DNA of 52,134 bases from a bacterium (GTDB lineage: Bacteria > Vulcanimicrobiota > Vulcanimicrobiia > Vulcanimicrobiales > SCRA01), in the NCBI GenBank assembly GCA_004297985.1, contig SCRA01000001.1, positions 1 through 52,134 of the forward strand. The letters are read 5' to 3'. Made by a program: the position numbers and the translations under genes. Under the pieces are notes generated by a model that was not told the origin of the DNA, made no database searches, and saw nothing but the letters and a program-made list of their open reading frames with translations. Positions within the stretch are counted from its first letter, which is position 1. Each line of letters opens with the position of its first letter. Below, piece by piece: positions 8,036-17,400 of the stretch.

Positions 8036-9969
8036 GCGAGAGCGAGCGGAGTCTGTACCTCCGCGATGTGCCGCTGGACGAGGCGCGCGTGCGGTTTGAG
8101 GCATTGTTGGAACGCGTGGGCTACACGGGGCCGCTGCCCGGCGAGAGCATTGCGCCGGCCGAGGCGCTCGACCGTGTCGCCGCCGCGCACGTCCCAGCGC
8201 GTCTCTCCTCGCCTCACTACCACGCCTGCGCCATGGACGGCATCGCAGTCTTGGCGTCGCGCACGGCGGGGGCCAGCGAGGCCTCTCCTGTGCGCCTGCG
8301 TCTTGGGACGGAGGCGACGAGCGTCGACACCGGCGACCCCCTCCCTGCGGGCTGCGACGCCGTGGTGATGGCGGAGGTCGTGGAGAGCCTAGCCTGCGGA
8401 GAGCTGGCCCTGCGCGCCCCCGTGGCTCCGTGGGAGCACGTGCGCCCGATCGGCGAGGACCTCGTGGCCACCGAGCTGGTGGTAGCCGCCGGCGATCGTT
8501 TGCGCCCCGTCGACCTGGCGGCGCTCAGTGCCGCCGGCATTGCGCGGCTGGACGTGGTACGGCGCCCGCGCGTCGCCGTGATCACGACCGGCAGCGAGCT
8601 GGTGGCGCCGGAGACGGACGCGCCGCGCCCCGGTGAGATTCTCGACTCCAACGCGGTCCTGCTGGCGGCGTGCGTCGAGGCCTGGGGCGGAATCCCCGTC
8701 GTCACGGCGCGGGTCCCCGACGATCGCGCGGCACTGGCCGTCGCGCTCGACGTCGCGCTCGCCGGCTGCGACGTGGTGGTGGTGAATGCCGGCTCCAGCG
8801 CCGGACGCGAGGACTTCACGGCGCGCGTCATCGCCGAGCGTGGTGAAGTCGTGGTGCACGGCGTGGCGATCCGCCCGGGGCATCCGCTGATCCTGGGCGC
8901 AGCGCATGGGAAGCCCATACTCGGTATCCCGGGGTATCCCGTGAGTGCCGCGCTCTGCGCCGAGCTCTTCCTGCGCCCGCTACTGGAGCGCCTCGGCGGA
9001 CGCGGCAGCAGCGAGGGGGAGCGCGTCGAGGTACGCTTAGCGCGGAAGCTCTTCTCGCCGCTCGGCGAGGAGGAGTACGTGCGTGCCGTCGTAGCGCCCA
9101 TCGAAGGCGTGCTGACGGCGTTGCCGCTCAAACGCGGCGCGGCGGTGATCACCTCGCTGGCGCGGGCGAACGCGCTGCTGCTCTCGCCGCGCGAGAGCGA
9201 GGGTTACCATGAGGGAGAGTGTGCCCCTGCGCTGCTGTTGCGTTCGCGCGGGCGCATCGAGCGTACCCTGCTTGCCGCGGGCTCGCACGACGTCGCGCTG
9301 GACGCGTTGAGCGCGGCGCTGCGCGCCCGCGGATACGATCTGGTCTCCTCCAACATCGGCTCGATCGCCGGTCTGGTCTCGCTCAAACGCCGTGCCTGTC
9401 ATCTTGCCGGGACGCACGTCCTCGATCCGGGTACCGGCACCTTCAACGACGCCGCCGTCGCGCGCTACTGTACGGGTGAGCGCGTCGCGCTGATCGGCTT
9501 CGTCGACCGTTCGCAAGGTCTGATCGTCACGCCCGGCAATCCGCTGCACCTGACCTCGATCGCCGATGTTGCTCGAGAGCGCGCGCGCTTCGTCAATCGT
9601 CAGCGCGACTCGGGGACGCGCATCTTGCTCGACTATCTGCTTGCCAAGGCGAACCTGGAGCCTGCGGCTATCGACGGATACGAGCGCATCGAATTTACCC
9701 ACACCGCCGTTGCCGCGCTGGTGCGCAGCGGTGCCGCCGACTGCGGCCTGGGGATTCTCGCGGCGGCGCAGGCGTTGGGGTGCGGCTTCGTACCGATCGC
9801 CGACGAGCGTTACGAGCTGGCGACCACGGCTTCGCGTCTCGAAGAGGAGCCCTTCCAGGCGTTGCTCGAGGTGCTGCGCGGGCCGGAGCTGCCACGTACC
9901 GTCGCGGCCCTCGGCGGCTACGGCATCGAGCGCATGGGCGAAATCCGTATGCCAAACGCCGCGCTGTAG
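8032..9969 (+). CDS. MoeA fused to a C-terminal periplasmic-binding-like domain
   Basis: A 645-residue two-part protein. Residues 1-~400 are a second MoeA: AMDGIAV (67-73), VITTGSELVAP, EILDSNAV, VVNAGSSAGREDF and GIPGYPVSAALC. Residues ~420-645 form a PBP-like domain, with HLAGTHVLDPGTGTFND and the typical NRQRDSGTRILLDYLL segment. This MoeA/PBP fusion is known from archaea and many anaerobes; the extra domain is thought to bind molybdate, tungstate or another ligand, but its substrate is unproven. The GTG at 8032 overlaps the moeA stop. Having two MoeA paralogues beside both a molybdo/tungsto-formate dehydrogenase and an AOR suggests metal specialisation (inference). Confidence 0.93.
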   Translation: MSESERSLYLRDVPLDEARVRFEALLERVGYTGPLPGESIAPAEALDRVAAAHVPARLSSPHYHACAMDGIAVLASRTAGASEASPVRLRLGTEATSVDTGDPLPAGCDAVVMAEVVESLACGELALRAPVAPWEHVRPIGEDLVATELVVAAGDRLRPVDLAALSAAGIARLDVVRRPRVAVITTGSELVAPETDAPRPGEILDSNAVLLAACVEAWGGIPVVTARVPDDRAALAVALDVALAGCDVVVVNAGSSAGREDFTARVIAERGEVVVHGVAIRPGHPLILGAAHGKPILGIPGYPVSAALCAELFLRPLLERLGGRGSSEGERVEVRLARKLFSPLGEEEYVRAVVAPIEGVLTALPLKRGAAVITSLARANALLLSPRESEGYHEGECAPALLLRSRGRIERTLLAAGSHDVALDALSAALRARGYDLVSSNIGSIAGLVSLKRRACHLAGTHVLDPGTGTFNDAAVARYCTGERVALIGFVDRSQGLIVTPGNPLHLTSIADVARERARFVNRQRDSGTRILLDYLLAKANLEPAAIDGYERIEFTHTAVAALVRSGAADCGLGILAAAQALGCGFVPIADERYELATTASRLEEEPFQALLEVLRGPELPRTVAALGGYGIERMGEIRMPNAAL

Positions 9970-9972
9970 CGT

Positions 9973-10311
9973 CTAGCCGGGTTCGCGGGAGTAACGGAAG
10001 AACTCAACGCGCTCCAGCGTTACGAGTCCTTCGCTCACCATCTCCTCGATCATTGGGATGAGTGCGTCGATGCGCTCCTCGCTGTCGACGACCTCGATGA
10101 GGATCGGCAGGTTGGGCATCAGCGAGAAGATGCGCGCTTGATGGAGCTCACGGTGGGTACCGAAGCCCTCAACCCCGCGAAAGACGGTGGCCCCGGCCGC
10201 GCCGTTGCGGCGCAGCGTTTCAACGATCGCGGTGTAGAGCGGCTGCCCGTACCAGCGATCGTTCTCATCGACGAAGACCCGCAGGAGCCGTCCGATGCCG
10301 CTCTGCTTCAT
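9973..10311 (-). CDS. DUF190 family protein (copy 1)
   Basis: A 112-residue DUF190 protein. The family pattern is clear: a VFVDENDRWYGQPLYTAI strand-helix, GAAGATVFRGVEGFGTH, the LPILIEVVDSEERID strand and a closing MIEEMVSEGLVTLERVEF. Family structures resemble PII-like ferredoxin folds, and the genes often accompany crcB, but the molecular role is not established. It is a diverged paralogue of the next gene upstream, from which it is separated by 3 nt. It is the last gene of the crcB-DUF190-DUF190 unit. Confidence 0.92.
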   Translation of the reverse strand: MKQSGIGRLLRVFVDENDRWYGQPLYTAIVETLRRNGAAGATVFRGVEGFGTHRELHQARIFSLMPNLPILIEVVDSEERIDALIPMIEEMVSEGLVTLERVEFFRYSREPG

Positions 10312-10314
10312 GGG

Positions 10315-10629
10315 CTACCTTCCTACGAGCTCGAGGCGCTCGCTGGTCACCAGCCCCTCGGTCATCAGCTCGTCGAGCAGGGCGAGGAGCGCGGTGGTGC
10401 GCGCCTCCTCCTGGACGACTTCAATCACCACGGGCAGATCTTGAGAGAGCTCGAAGATGCGCGTGGTGCGCAGGCCGGAGTGCGATCCGTAACCTTCGAT
10501 ACCCTTGAAGACGACGCAGCCGGCGAATCCGTCGGCGGCCAGACGCTCGACGATCGCGCGGTACAGGGGTCGGCCGTGGAGGCGCTCACCCTCGCTCACG
10601 TAGACGCGCACGAGGCGAGCCGCGCTCAT
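10315..10629 (-). CDS. DUF190 family protein (copy 2)
   Basis: A 104-residue DUF190 protein and paralogue of the gene at 9973-10311: the same order of RVYVSEGERLHGRPLYRAI, GFAGCVVFKGIEGYGSH, LPVVIEVVQEEAR and LDELMTEGLVTSERLEL. It overlaps the crcB stop by 4 nt, so expression is coupled to the fluoride channel. A shared function, possibly as a heteromer with copy 1, is inference. Confidence 0.92.
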   Translation of the reverse strand: MSAARLVRVYVSEGERLHGRPLYRAIVERLAADGFAGCVVFKGIEGYGSHSGLRTTRIFELSQDLPVVIEVVQEEARTTALLALLDELMTEGLVTSERLELVGR

Positions 10630-11027
10630 CGAATGACCTCTACCAGCCGCGCGGCGACCAGCCCGAGGTAGGCGGCGGCCAGGCCCCCTGTGAGGCTCGC
10701 TAACGTGTAGACGAACGACGCCATCAGCGCGCGCTCACCGGCGAGCGCCAGTGCTTCGTTGGTGAAGGTCGAGAACGTGGTGTAGCCCCCCACGAAGCCC
10801 ACCGTCAGCAGGACGCGGGCGGCGGGACTGAGCGCGATCACGCGCGTGGTCGACAACTCCGCAATCAACGCAAGGATGAAGCTCCCCGTAACGTTGATGA
10901 AGAGCGTAGCCCAAGGAAAGCCAGGACCGATGCGCTGCGTCATCGCGACGGAGACCACGTAGCGCAACATCGAGCCGGCCGCGCCGCCGATCCCGACGGC
11001 GAGGACGAGCGAGAGTCGAAGATTCAA
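10626..11027 (-). CDS. crcB: CrcB/Fluc fluoride ion channel
   Basis: A 133-residue membrane protein of four hydrophobic segments, the Fluc length. The core motif GFVGGYTTFSTFTNEA (with the phenylalanine pair that lines the fluoride pore) is complete, and GGAAGSMLRYVVS and TLFINVTGSF match helices 1 and 2. It exports toxic fluoride from the cytoplasm as a dual-topology dimer. The start is an uncommon TTG at 11027, preceded by AGGAGG at a 9-nt spacing. I looked for a fluoride riboswitch upstream and saw no convincing one. Confidence 0.95.
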   Translation of the reverse strand: MNLRLSLVLAVGIGGAAGSMLRYVVSVAMTQRIGPGFPWATLFINVTGSFILALIAELSTTRVIALSPAARVLLTVGFVGGYTTFSTFTNEALALAGERALMASFVYTLASLTGGLAAAYLGLVAARLVEVIR

Positions 11028-11102
11028 CCGCTAAGCCTCCTGCAGAAGGGCCCGGCGCGTTCTTTGCGTGAGGGGAAGCGTCCTTCTCCACTCGAACGCG
11101 AA

Positions 11103-11126
11103 GGGCGCCGCTTCTCGACGGCGCCC
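11103..11126 (-). terminator. hairpin after the MFS transporter gene
   Basis: GGGCGCCG (11103-11110) pairs perfectly with CGGCGCCC (11119-11126) around an 8-nt loop, 38 nt past the stop of the OxlT-like gene. The following bases on the minus strand are TTCGCGTT, only weakly T-rich. It probably separates the formate dehydrogenase operon from crcB-DUF190. Confidence 0.6.
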
Positions 11127-11163
11127 CCACATTCTTGGTTCTTCGCGTCGTGCTTCGTGTAGA

Positions 11164-12423
11164 TTATGAGGCGGTCACCGCCCCCTTCACGCCGAGGGCC
11201 TTCTGCGGAGGCCGGGTGATCAGCGGCAGAATGATCGAGAGCAGCAGCATGATCGCGATGGGCACCAGCGCTCCGTGATAGGAGCCGGTGAGATCGCGGA
11301 TGCGGCTGCCGAAGAGCGGGCCGGCGAGGCCCGCGACGCCCCAGGCCGTAAGCACCCAGCCGTAGTTGACGCCCATATACTTCACGCCGAAGTAGTCGGC
11401 CGTGAATGAGGGCATGGTTCCAAAGCCTCCGCCGTAGCAGAGGAGCACGATCGAGAAGAGCACCAAGAAGGCGGCGGGTGAGTGGCCCGTGACGTTGAGC
11501 ACCAAGAAGACCACCACCTGTACGCCGTAGATCAGCCCGTACGCCCAGCGGCGGCCGATGCGATCGCTGACGGTGCCCCAGAACCAACGGCCGATGCCGT
11601 TGAAGATCGACATGATGCTGACCAGGCCGGCCGCCGCTACCGGCGTCATGCCGGCGAGCTCGACGCCCATCGGCGCCGCCTGCGAGATCACGAAGATCCC
11701 AGCGGTGACGTTGAGGAACAGCATGCCCCAGATCGCATAGAACTGCCAGCGCCCGAACATCTCCTCAGGCGTGAAATCGTATCCCGAGGACTTGGCGGTC
11801 TGCACCGCCGACGGCGTCCAGCCGGGGACGGTGTAGCCCTCCGGCGGGTTGCGCAGGAGCGATGCGAAGATCAGACCGATGATCAGGTAGATGATCCCCG
11901 CGTAGAGGAACGTGTGCAGCACACCAACGTGGCGAATCAGCGGCTGCAAGACCGGGCGCGCGAAGACGAAGGCGCCCAGACCGAAACCCATCACCACGAA
12001 ACCGCTGGCAAAGCCGCGGCGATCGGGGAACCACTTGGTCACCATAGTGACGGCGGAGATGTAGACCATTCCGAGGCCGAGTCCGCCGATGACGCCGTAG
12101 GTGAGGTAGAGCCAGGGCCAATTCAACGCTCCGGTACCTAGCCCGGCGAGGATGTTCCCCACCGACCAGAAGATCACGCCCGCGATGGTCACGGTGCGGG
12201 GGCCCGCGCGGTCCTGCCAGCGGCCGCCGATCACGGCGCCGACGCCCAGGAAGAAGATGGCGAGTGCGAACGCCCACGACGTCGTCGTTGCGTTCCAGCC
12301 GAAGATCGTTTCGAGAGGCTTGACGTGGACGCTCCACGCATAGACCGTTCCGATGGTCATGTTCACGATGGCACCCGAGATCGCCATCCACCATCGGTTC
12401 GGCGTCGCAGCAGTCGATGACAT
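11164..12423 (-). CDS. MFS transporter, oxalate/formate antiporter (OxlT) family
   Basis: A 419-residue 12-helix carrier. The N-terminal helix region (MTIGTVYAWSVHVKPLE) and the A-motif-like loop GGRWQDRAGPRTV, repeated in the second half as GTVSDRIGRRWAYG, place it in the OxlT-like MFS group. Such carriers exchange small carboxylates across the inner membrane. Its gene is 15 nt after nrfD and in the same operon as formate dehydrogenase, so formate or a related monocarboxylate is the likely cargo (inference; the family also moves oxalate and others). The start ATG has GGAGG 8 nt upstream. Confidence 0.88.
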   Translation of the reverse strand: MSSTAATPNRWWMAISGAIVNMTIGTVYAWSVHVKPLETIFGWNATTTSWAFALAIFFLGVGAVIGGRWQDRAGPRTVTIAGVIFWSVGNILAGLGTGALNWPWLYLTYGVIGGLGLGMVYISAVTMVTKWFPDRRGFASGFVVMGFGLGAFVFARPVLQPLIRHVGVLHTFLYAGIIYLIIGLIFASLLRNPPEGYTVPGWTPSAVQTAKSSGYDFTPEEMFGRWQFYAIWGMLFLNVTAGIFVISQAAPMGVELAGMTPVAAAGLVSIMSIFNGIGRWFWGTVSDRIGRRWAYGLIYGVQVVVFLVLNVTGHSPAAFLVLFSIVLLCYGGGFGTMPSFTADYFGVKYMGVNYGWVLTAWGVAGLAGPLFGSRIRDLTGSYHGALVPIAIMLLLSIILPLITRPPQKALGVKGAVTAS

Positions 12424-12438
12424 GCGATGTCCTCCGTG

Positions 12439-13461
12439 TTACTCCGGTTGACGTAAGGCGGCACGCGGGTCATCGGCCGAGGCCCTGCCCGCTTCGATCA
12501 GGGACTTCCGCAAGACGTATCCGCCGTAGAGCGTGAGGCCCGCGGCGACCAGCGTCTTGACAACGTGTCGTTTGGCGGCGTGGTTGGGCTTGACGAAGAG
12601 GCTGGCGAGGTTGAGCAGAGCCGGAACGGCGATGCCGCCGATCAGCGTGTTCGCGCGTAGACGCTGCCCCGTCTCGCCGCCGAAGAGCACCTGCCCGGTC
12701 TCGCCCGCCGACGAGGCGTAGTCGACCAGGAGCGCGCCCTCGGTCAGTGCAGCGACGAACTCGATCCGCTCCAGCTTGGTGATGGTCTTGGCCGAGCCAT
12801 TGCCTAGTGCCAGCAACGCTGCTTGTGCGGCGCAGGCCGTGGCGACGGCGGAGCAGACGAAGATCGCCGGAATCTGGCGGCGCCCGATGTTCCAGACGGG
12901 GACGGCGGTGGCGGCGATCAGCACGCCGGTGTATGAGCCGGTGAAGGCGGCGGCCAGGGCGTGCACGAGATTACGCAGACCGCGTGGCAACAGTCCCCCG
13001 AGCAGCCACGGTACGCGCCCGCGCAGCTCCTCGAGCGCAGCGATACCCGAGAAGGCGGAGAAGGTGATGAGCGACCAGACGCCCACCGACATCGGCGACT
13101 TCAGCTTGAGGATGCGCATCATGTGCAGAAAGCGGTCAGGGCGGCCCAGGTCCTTGATGAGCAGCACGGGGCTGACGGCCGCGCCCACCAGCGCCAGCCA
13201 GCGCCCGTTGCGCACCACGCTGCGGTCATCGTCGTCGCCGAAGGTGTCGGCCGCCGCGGCTAGGATCGCGCTCCCGCTCATCAGCCCGCCGACGTAGAAG
13301 TACCAGATGATCTCCCAGCGCCAGTGCGCGCCGCGCAGCACGGGATGGTCGTAGTACGAGCGCTGCTGGCGGCCGAAGCCGCCGTCGCCGCGCGCCAGAC
13401 TCGCCGCGACGGCGTCGGGAGTGATCTGCGCGATGTCGCCGTGCGCGGTATCGGCCATCAA
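12439..13461 (-). CDS. NrfD/PsrC-type membrane subunit of formate dehydrogenase
   Basis: A 340-residue polytopic protein with about eight to nine hydrophobic segments and the NrfD-type N-terminal half (WRWEIIWYFYVGGLMSGSAI, then DLGRPDRFLHMMRILK and SPMSVGVWSLI). NrfD subunits anchor molybdoenzyme/iron-sulfur complexes and pass electrons to the quinone pool without haem. Its start overlaps the fdhB stop by 4 nt, so it is the third subunit of the formate dehydrogenase. No cytochrome b (FdnI-type) gene is present, in line with an NrfD-linked enzyme. Confidence 0.92.
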   Translation of the reverse strand: MMADTAHGDIAQITPDAVAASLARGDGGFGRQQRSYYDHPVLRGAHWRWEIIWYFYVGGLMSGSAILAAAADTFGDDDDRSVVRNGRWLALVGAAVSPVLLIKDLGRPDRFLHMMRILKLKSPMSVGVWSLITFSAFSGIAALEELRGRVPWLLGGLLPRGLRNLVHALAAAFTGSYTGVLIAATAVPVWNIGRRQIPAIFVCSAVATACAAQAALLALGNGSAKTITKLERIEFVAALTEGALLVDYASSAGETGQVLFGGETGQRLRANTLIGGIAVPALLNLASLFVKPNHAAKRHVVKTLVAAGLTLYGGYVLRKSLIEAGRASADDPRAALRQPE

Positions 13462-14207
13462 CGGCTCCTGAACGCCTGCATCGCCACGACCGCCAGCGCC
13501 GCTGTGGCCAGGAAGCCGCTGAGATAGGCCACGGGCTGGTAGGTCGAGGGGAGCACGGGCTTAGGCGGCAGGTTGAAGACTTCGGGACGGTCGGTGATGA
13601 GGAAGAAGGCGTTGAGATCGCCGACGGAGGTGTCCTCGTCGACCCCGTAGAGCCGCGCCGGAACGTTACGTGCCAAGAGCTCCTCGGTGCGCCGTTTCGC
13701 GCGTTCCTTGAGCTTCTCGACGGGCCCGAACTGGATCGAGTCGGTGGGGCAGGCCTTCGCGCAGGCGGGCTCGATGCCGTCCTTCATGCGGTCGTAGCAG
13801 AGCGTGCACTTCTGTGCGACGCCTTGCTCTTCCTGAATGGCGACGACGCCGAAGGGGCATGCTGGGACGCAGTAGCCGCAGCCGTTGCAGATGTCAGGCT
13901 GCACGTAGACGGCGCCGAACTCGTTGCGAATGATGGCCCCGGTGGGGCAGGCTTCCATGCAGCCGGCGTGCGTGCAGTGCTTGCAGACGTCGGACATCAT
14001 CACCCAGCGCGACTCGGCTGGGTTGATGCGATCGAACTGCTCGACGAAGTCCACGTGGCGCCACGTCGAGGCCGACAGCCGCCCCGTGTTGTCGTAGGAG
14101 TTGCCTGAGAAAGCGTAGCCGTCGGAAGGCAGTTGGTTCCACTGCTTGCAGGCCACCTCGCACGCCTTGCAGCCGATGCAAAGCGTGACGTCGGTGAAGA
14201 AGCCCAT
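13458..14207 (-). CDS. fdhB: formate dehydrogenase iron-sulfur subunit
   Basis: A 249-residue ferredoxin-like subunit with the four cysteine groups expected for four [4Fe-4S] clusters: CIGCKACEVAC (10-20), CKHCTHAGCMEAC, CNGCGYCVPAC and CTLCYDRM..CAKAC. The last ~25 residues (VAYLSGFLATAALAVVAMQAF) form a C-terminal membrane helix, as in FdnH. It carries electrons from FdhA to the NrfD subunit. I chose ATG 14207: the alternative ATG at 14222 and all upstream in-frame sequence lie in, or arise from, the repeat cluster, and GGGGAAGAG precedes 14207. The 250-bp gap to fdhA is filled by that repeat. Confidence 0.95.
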   Translation of the reverse strand: MGFFTDVTLCIGCKACEVACKQWNQLPSDGYAFSGNSYDNTGRLSASTWRHVDFVEQFDRINPAESRWVMMSDVCKHCTHAGCMEACPTGAIIRNEFGAVYVQPDICNGCGYCVPACPFGVVAIQEEQGVAQKCTLCYDRMKDGIEPACAKACPTDSIQFGPVEKLKERAKRRTEELLARNVPARLYGVDEDTSVGDLNAFFLITDRPEVFNLPPKPVLPSTYQPVAYLSGFLATAALAVVAMQAFRSR

Positions 14208-14219
14208 CTCTTCCCCACT

Positions 14220-14470
14220 CATTCCGCTGCGCTCCATTCGTGGGGGCCCCGATACTTTGAAGGTTCCGGGGCACTCGCCCCGGGTTGTATGTTCATTCCG
14301 CTGCGCTCCATTCGTGGGGGCCCCGATACTTTGAAGGTTCCGGGGCACTCGCCCCGGGTTGTACCGATTCGCTCACCGTACAGCGCTCCGTTCGTGGGGG
14401 CCCCGATGCTTTGAAGGTTCCGGCGCACTCGCCCCGGGTTGTGCAGAGTCGCTCACCGTGCTGCGCTCCA
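14220..14470. repeat. three tandem ~74-80 bp repeats with internal hairpins
   Basis: Three copies of a unit fill the space between fdhA and fdhB. Copies 1 and 2 (from 14221 and 14295) are identical over about 68 nt, with a 74-bp period. Copy 3 starts in the unit at 14385 and differs at a few bases. The core runs from GCTCCATTCGTGGGGGCCCC to GCCCCGGGTTGT. Each core holds the palindrome GGGGCCCC and the hairpin CCGGGG-CACTCG-CCCCGG (14266-14283 in copy 1), which loses one pair in copy 3. A second sub-repeat, TCGCTCACCGT.C.GCGCTCC, occurs twice at 14369-14468. It looks like a dispersed palindromic element that multiplied here; its presence elsewhere in the genome cannot be tested. Confidence 0.9.
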
Positions 14471-14473
14471 TCG

Positions 14474-17400
14474 TCATCGTTGATCCTCGTGTCGTTGCGT
14501 GACCCGGGAGGCTGCCATGATCGTCTCGGCCGACACGATCTCGGTGGAGATGGCTTCCGAGCCGGACGCGGTTTCAACCGCGCCCGGGCGCGTCGGCGTG
14601 CCCAGCGGGTTGCGCTGCCCCAGCGGCACGTCGTCGTCGGCCGCGAAAGGATGGGCAGCACTGCGGCGCCCGGGGCGGATGTTGCAAGTGAAGGCCTTGC
14701 CTTCGTGGATCGAGACGTTGGGATCGGCCACCATGGGCGGTAGGTCGTTCGGCGTATCGCCTGTGACCACGCCTTGCGTCCCCCAGTGCCACGGAAGTCC
14801 AATTTGATGCACAAAGCGCCCTTTGCCCAGGCGGATCGGCTGCATGCGCCCGGTGACCAAGGCCTTCGCCTCAACCTCCGCGCGCGCCGTCTCGATCGTC
14901 ACCCACTCCCCGTTGCGGATGCCGCGCTCCACGGCAAGCTCCGGCGAGATCTCACAGAAGAGCTCCGGCTGCAGCTCGGCCAGCCACGGCAGCCAGCGCG
15001 ACATCGCGCCGCTCAAGTGGTGCTCGGTGAGGCGGTACGTGGTGATGACGTACGGATAGCGCGGATCACCGATATCGTGGTACGGGTTGTCGCGACGGCG
15101 CCACTGCTTGAGCACGGGATTGTACTGTGCGTGAGGATAGAGTGCGTTGCCGACGGGGGACTCTTTAGGTTCGTAGTGCGTGGGCATCGGTGCGTCGACC
15201 GTCCCTGTCGGCGCGAAGAGCTGAGCCACGCCATCAGGGTTCATGATGAAGGGCGAGGCGCCGTCGTGCGCATCGACCCCGCTGCCTTTGGCGTTCGCGG
15301 GCGTGCTAGGAGCTTTCGTGAGCGGGAAGTCGGGCACGTCGTAGCCCACCCACTTGTTCTGCGCCTCGTCCCACCAGACGTACTTCTTGCGCTCGCTCCA
15401 TGGCTTGCCCTCGGGGTCGGCCGAGGCGCGATTGTAGATTTGACGGCGGTTCGAGGGCCACGACCAAGCCCACTCCAGGGAAACCCACTGATCGCCCTTG
15501 CGGCGGCGTGTCAAGTTCTCCTCAGGCGCTGGATACATGCCGGAGTAGATCCAGCAGCCGCAGGCGGTCGATCCATCGTCCTTGCACTCCGCAAAGCCCC
15601 TGAGTTGCTCGCCCGTGTCGGTGCGATAACCGTTCATCTCGCGCATCACCGCCTCGACGTCCGGGTCGCCCAATGCGCGCTCGTGCGCATCGGGGTGGTC
15701 GTAGTCCCAGGTCATGTCGAGGATCGGGCGATCGCGCCGCTGCGTGGACGAGGCGTAGAGCTCCTTGAGGCGCTTGCCCAATTGATAGACGAAGCCGAGG
15801 TCACTGCGGCAGTCGCCGGGCGGGTCGACAGCCTTCTCGTGAAACTGAACCAAGCGCATCGTGTTGGTTAACGTCCCAGCTTTCTCGGCGATGCAGGCGC
15901 AGGGCATGAAGAAGACTTCCGTGGGGATCTGCTTGGGATCCACGCCCTCGCGCTTCCAGAACGCGGCCGACTCGATCTCAAAGATGTCGCGTACCACCAG
16001 CCAATCGAGCTTGGCCATCGCGTTGCGCTGGAACTCGGCATTCTGTCCGCCGACGGCGGGGTTCTGGCCGAAGAGCAGCATGCCGCGCACCGTGCCGTCC
16101 TTCATGCTCACGAACATCGGCATATGCGAATGGTCGCCGGTGTTCTTCGGTAAGTAGTCATAGGCCCAGTCGTTCTCCGCGGTGGCCGCGTCACCGTACC
16201 ACGCTTTCATGAACGAGACGGCGTACTTGGGGAAGTTGTTCCACCAGCCCGTGCGCGGGGTCTGGTGCTTACACCACGTCACGAAATCGGACTCGCCTTT
16301 CTCGAGCGTGGGCGCCTTCAAGTATCCCGGAAAGAGATCGTAGAGCGTAGCGTTGTCCGTCGAGCCTTGGATCGAGGCATGGCCGCGCAGCGCCATCACA
16401 CCGCCGCCCGGGCGCCCCATGTTGCCCAGCAACGACTGCAGAATGCCGCCGGCGCGGATGTTCTGCACGCCCACGCTGTGCTGCGTCCACCCCATGGCAT
16501 AGCAGAAGACCGCTGTCTTCTCGCGGCCGCTATTGGTGCACAGCAACTCGGCCAGCTCCAGGAATTTCTCCTTGGGCGAGCCGCAGATGCGTTCTACCAT
16601 CTCGGGCGTATAGCGCGCGTAATGGCGGCGCATGATGTTGAGCACGCAATGCGGGTTCTGCAGCGTGGGGTCGCGCTTGGGGCGCGGCGCGTCATTCTCG
16701 CCGCCGGGCTCCAGTTCGTAGCGCCAGGTCGACAGGTCGTAGGTGCCGCTATCGGCGTCCAAGCCGCTGAAGACGCCGTCGAGGTCCTCACTGTCACGGT
16801 AGTCATCGTTGACGATGAATGACGCGTTGGTATAGCTGAGAACGTACTCCTTGAAGTATCGCTCGTGCTCCAGCACGTAATTGATCAGGCCGCCCAAGAA
16901 CGCGATGTCCGTCCCAGAGCGGATCGGTACGTGCAGGTCCGCCATGGCGCTGGTGCGCGTGAAACGGGGATCGACGTGAACGACTTTCGCGCCTTTGGCT
17001 TTCGCCTTCATCACGAAGCGAAACCCTACGGGATGGCACTCGGCGAAGTTGCTGCCCTGGATCACGATGAGGTCGGAGTTCTGAAGATCCATCAAGAACG
17101 TGGTCGCGCCGCCGCGGCCGAAGGAGGTGCCTAGACCAGGCACCGTCGAGCTATGTCATATTCGCGCCTGGTTCTCGACGAAGGGCATGCCAAGGCTCCT
17201 GAAGAGCTTGGCCATGAGGTAGTTCTCTTCGTTATCCAGGGTGGCGCCGCCCAGCGATGCCAGAGCCATCGTGCGGTTGACGCGTCGCCCTTGCTCGTCT
17301 TCCTCTTGAAACGTTGCATCGCGCGTCTCCTTGACGCGTTGCGCGATGCGCTCCATCGCCCAGTCCAGCGAGACATCTTGCCATTCGGTGGCTCCCGGCG

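Noticed and set aside
11028-11163. Fluoride (crcB) riboswitch upstream of crcB
   Set aside because: No stretch fits the crcB RNA motif; the only strong structure is the terminator-like hairpin of the preceding gene.
14220-14470. CRISPR array
   Set aside because: Copies are nearly contiguous, with the period made of repeat and not of unique spacers, only three units, and no cas genes nearby.
17156-17158. fdhA as a nonsense pseudogene or two separate genes
   Set aside because: The stop falls exactly on the catalytic Sec position and is followed by a SECIS at the standard distance; both halves are otherwise intact and in frame.
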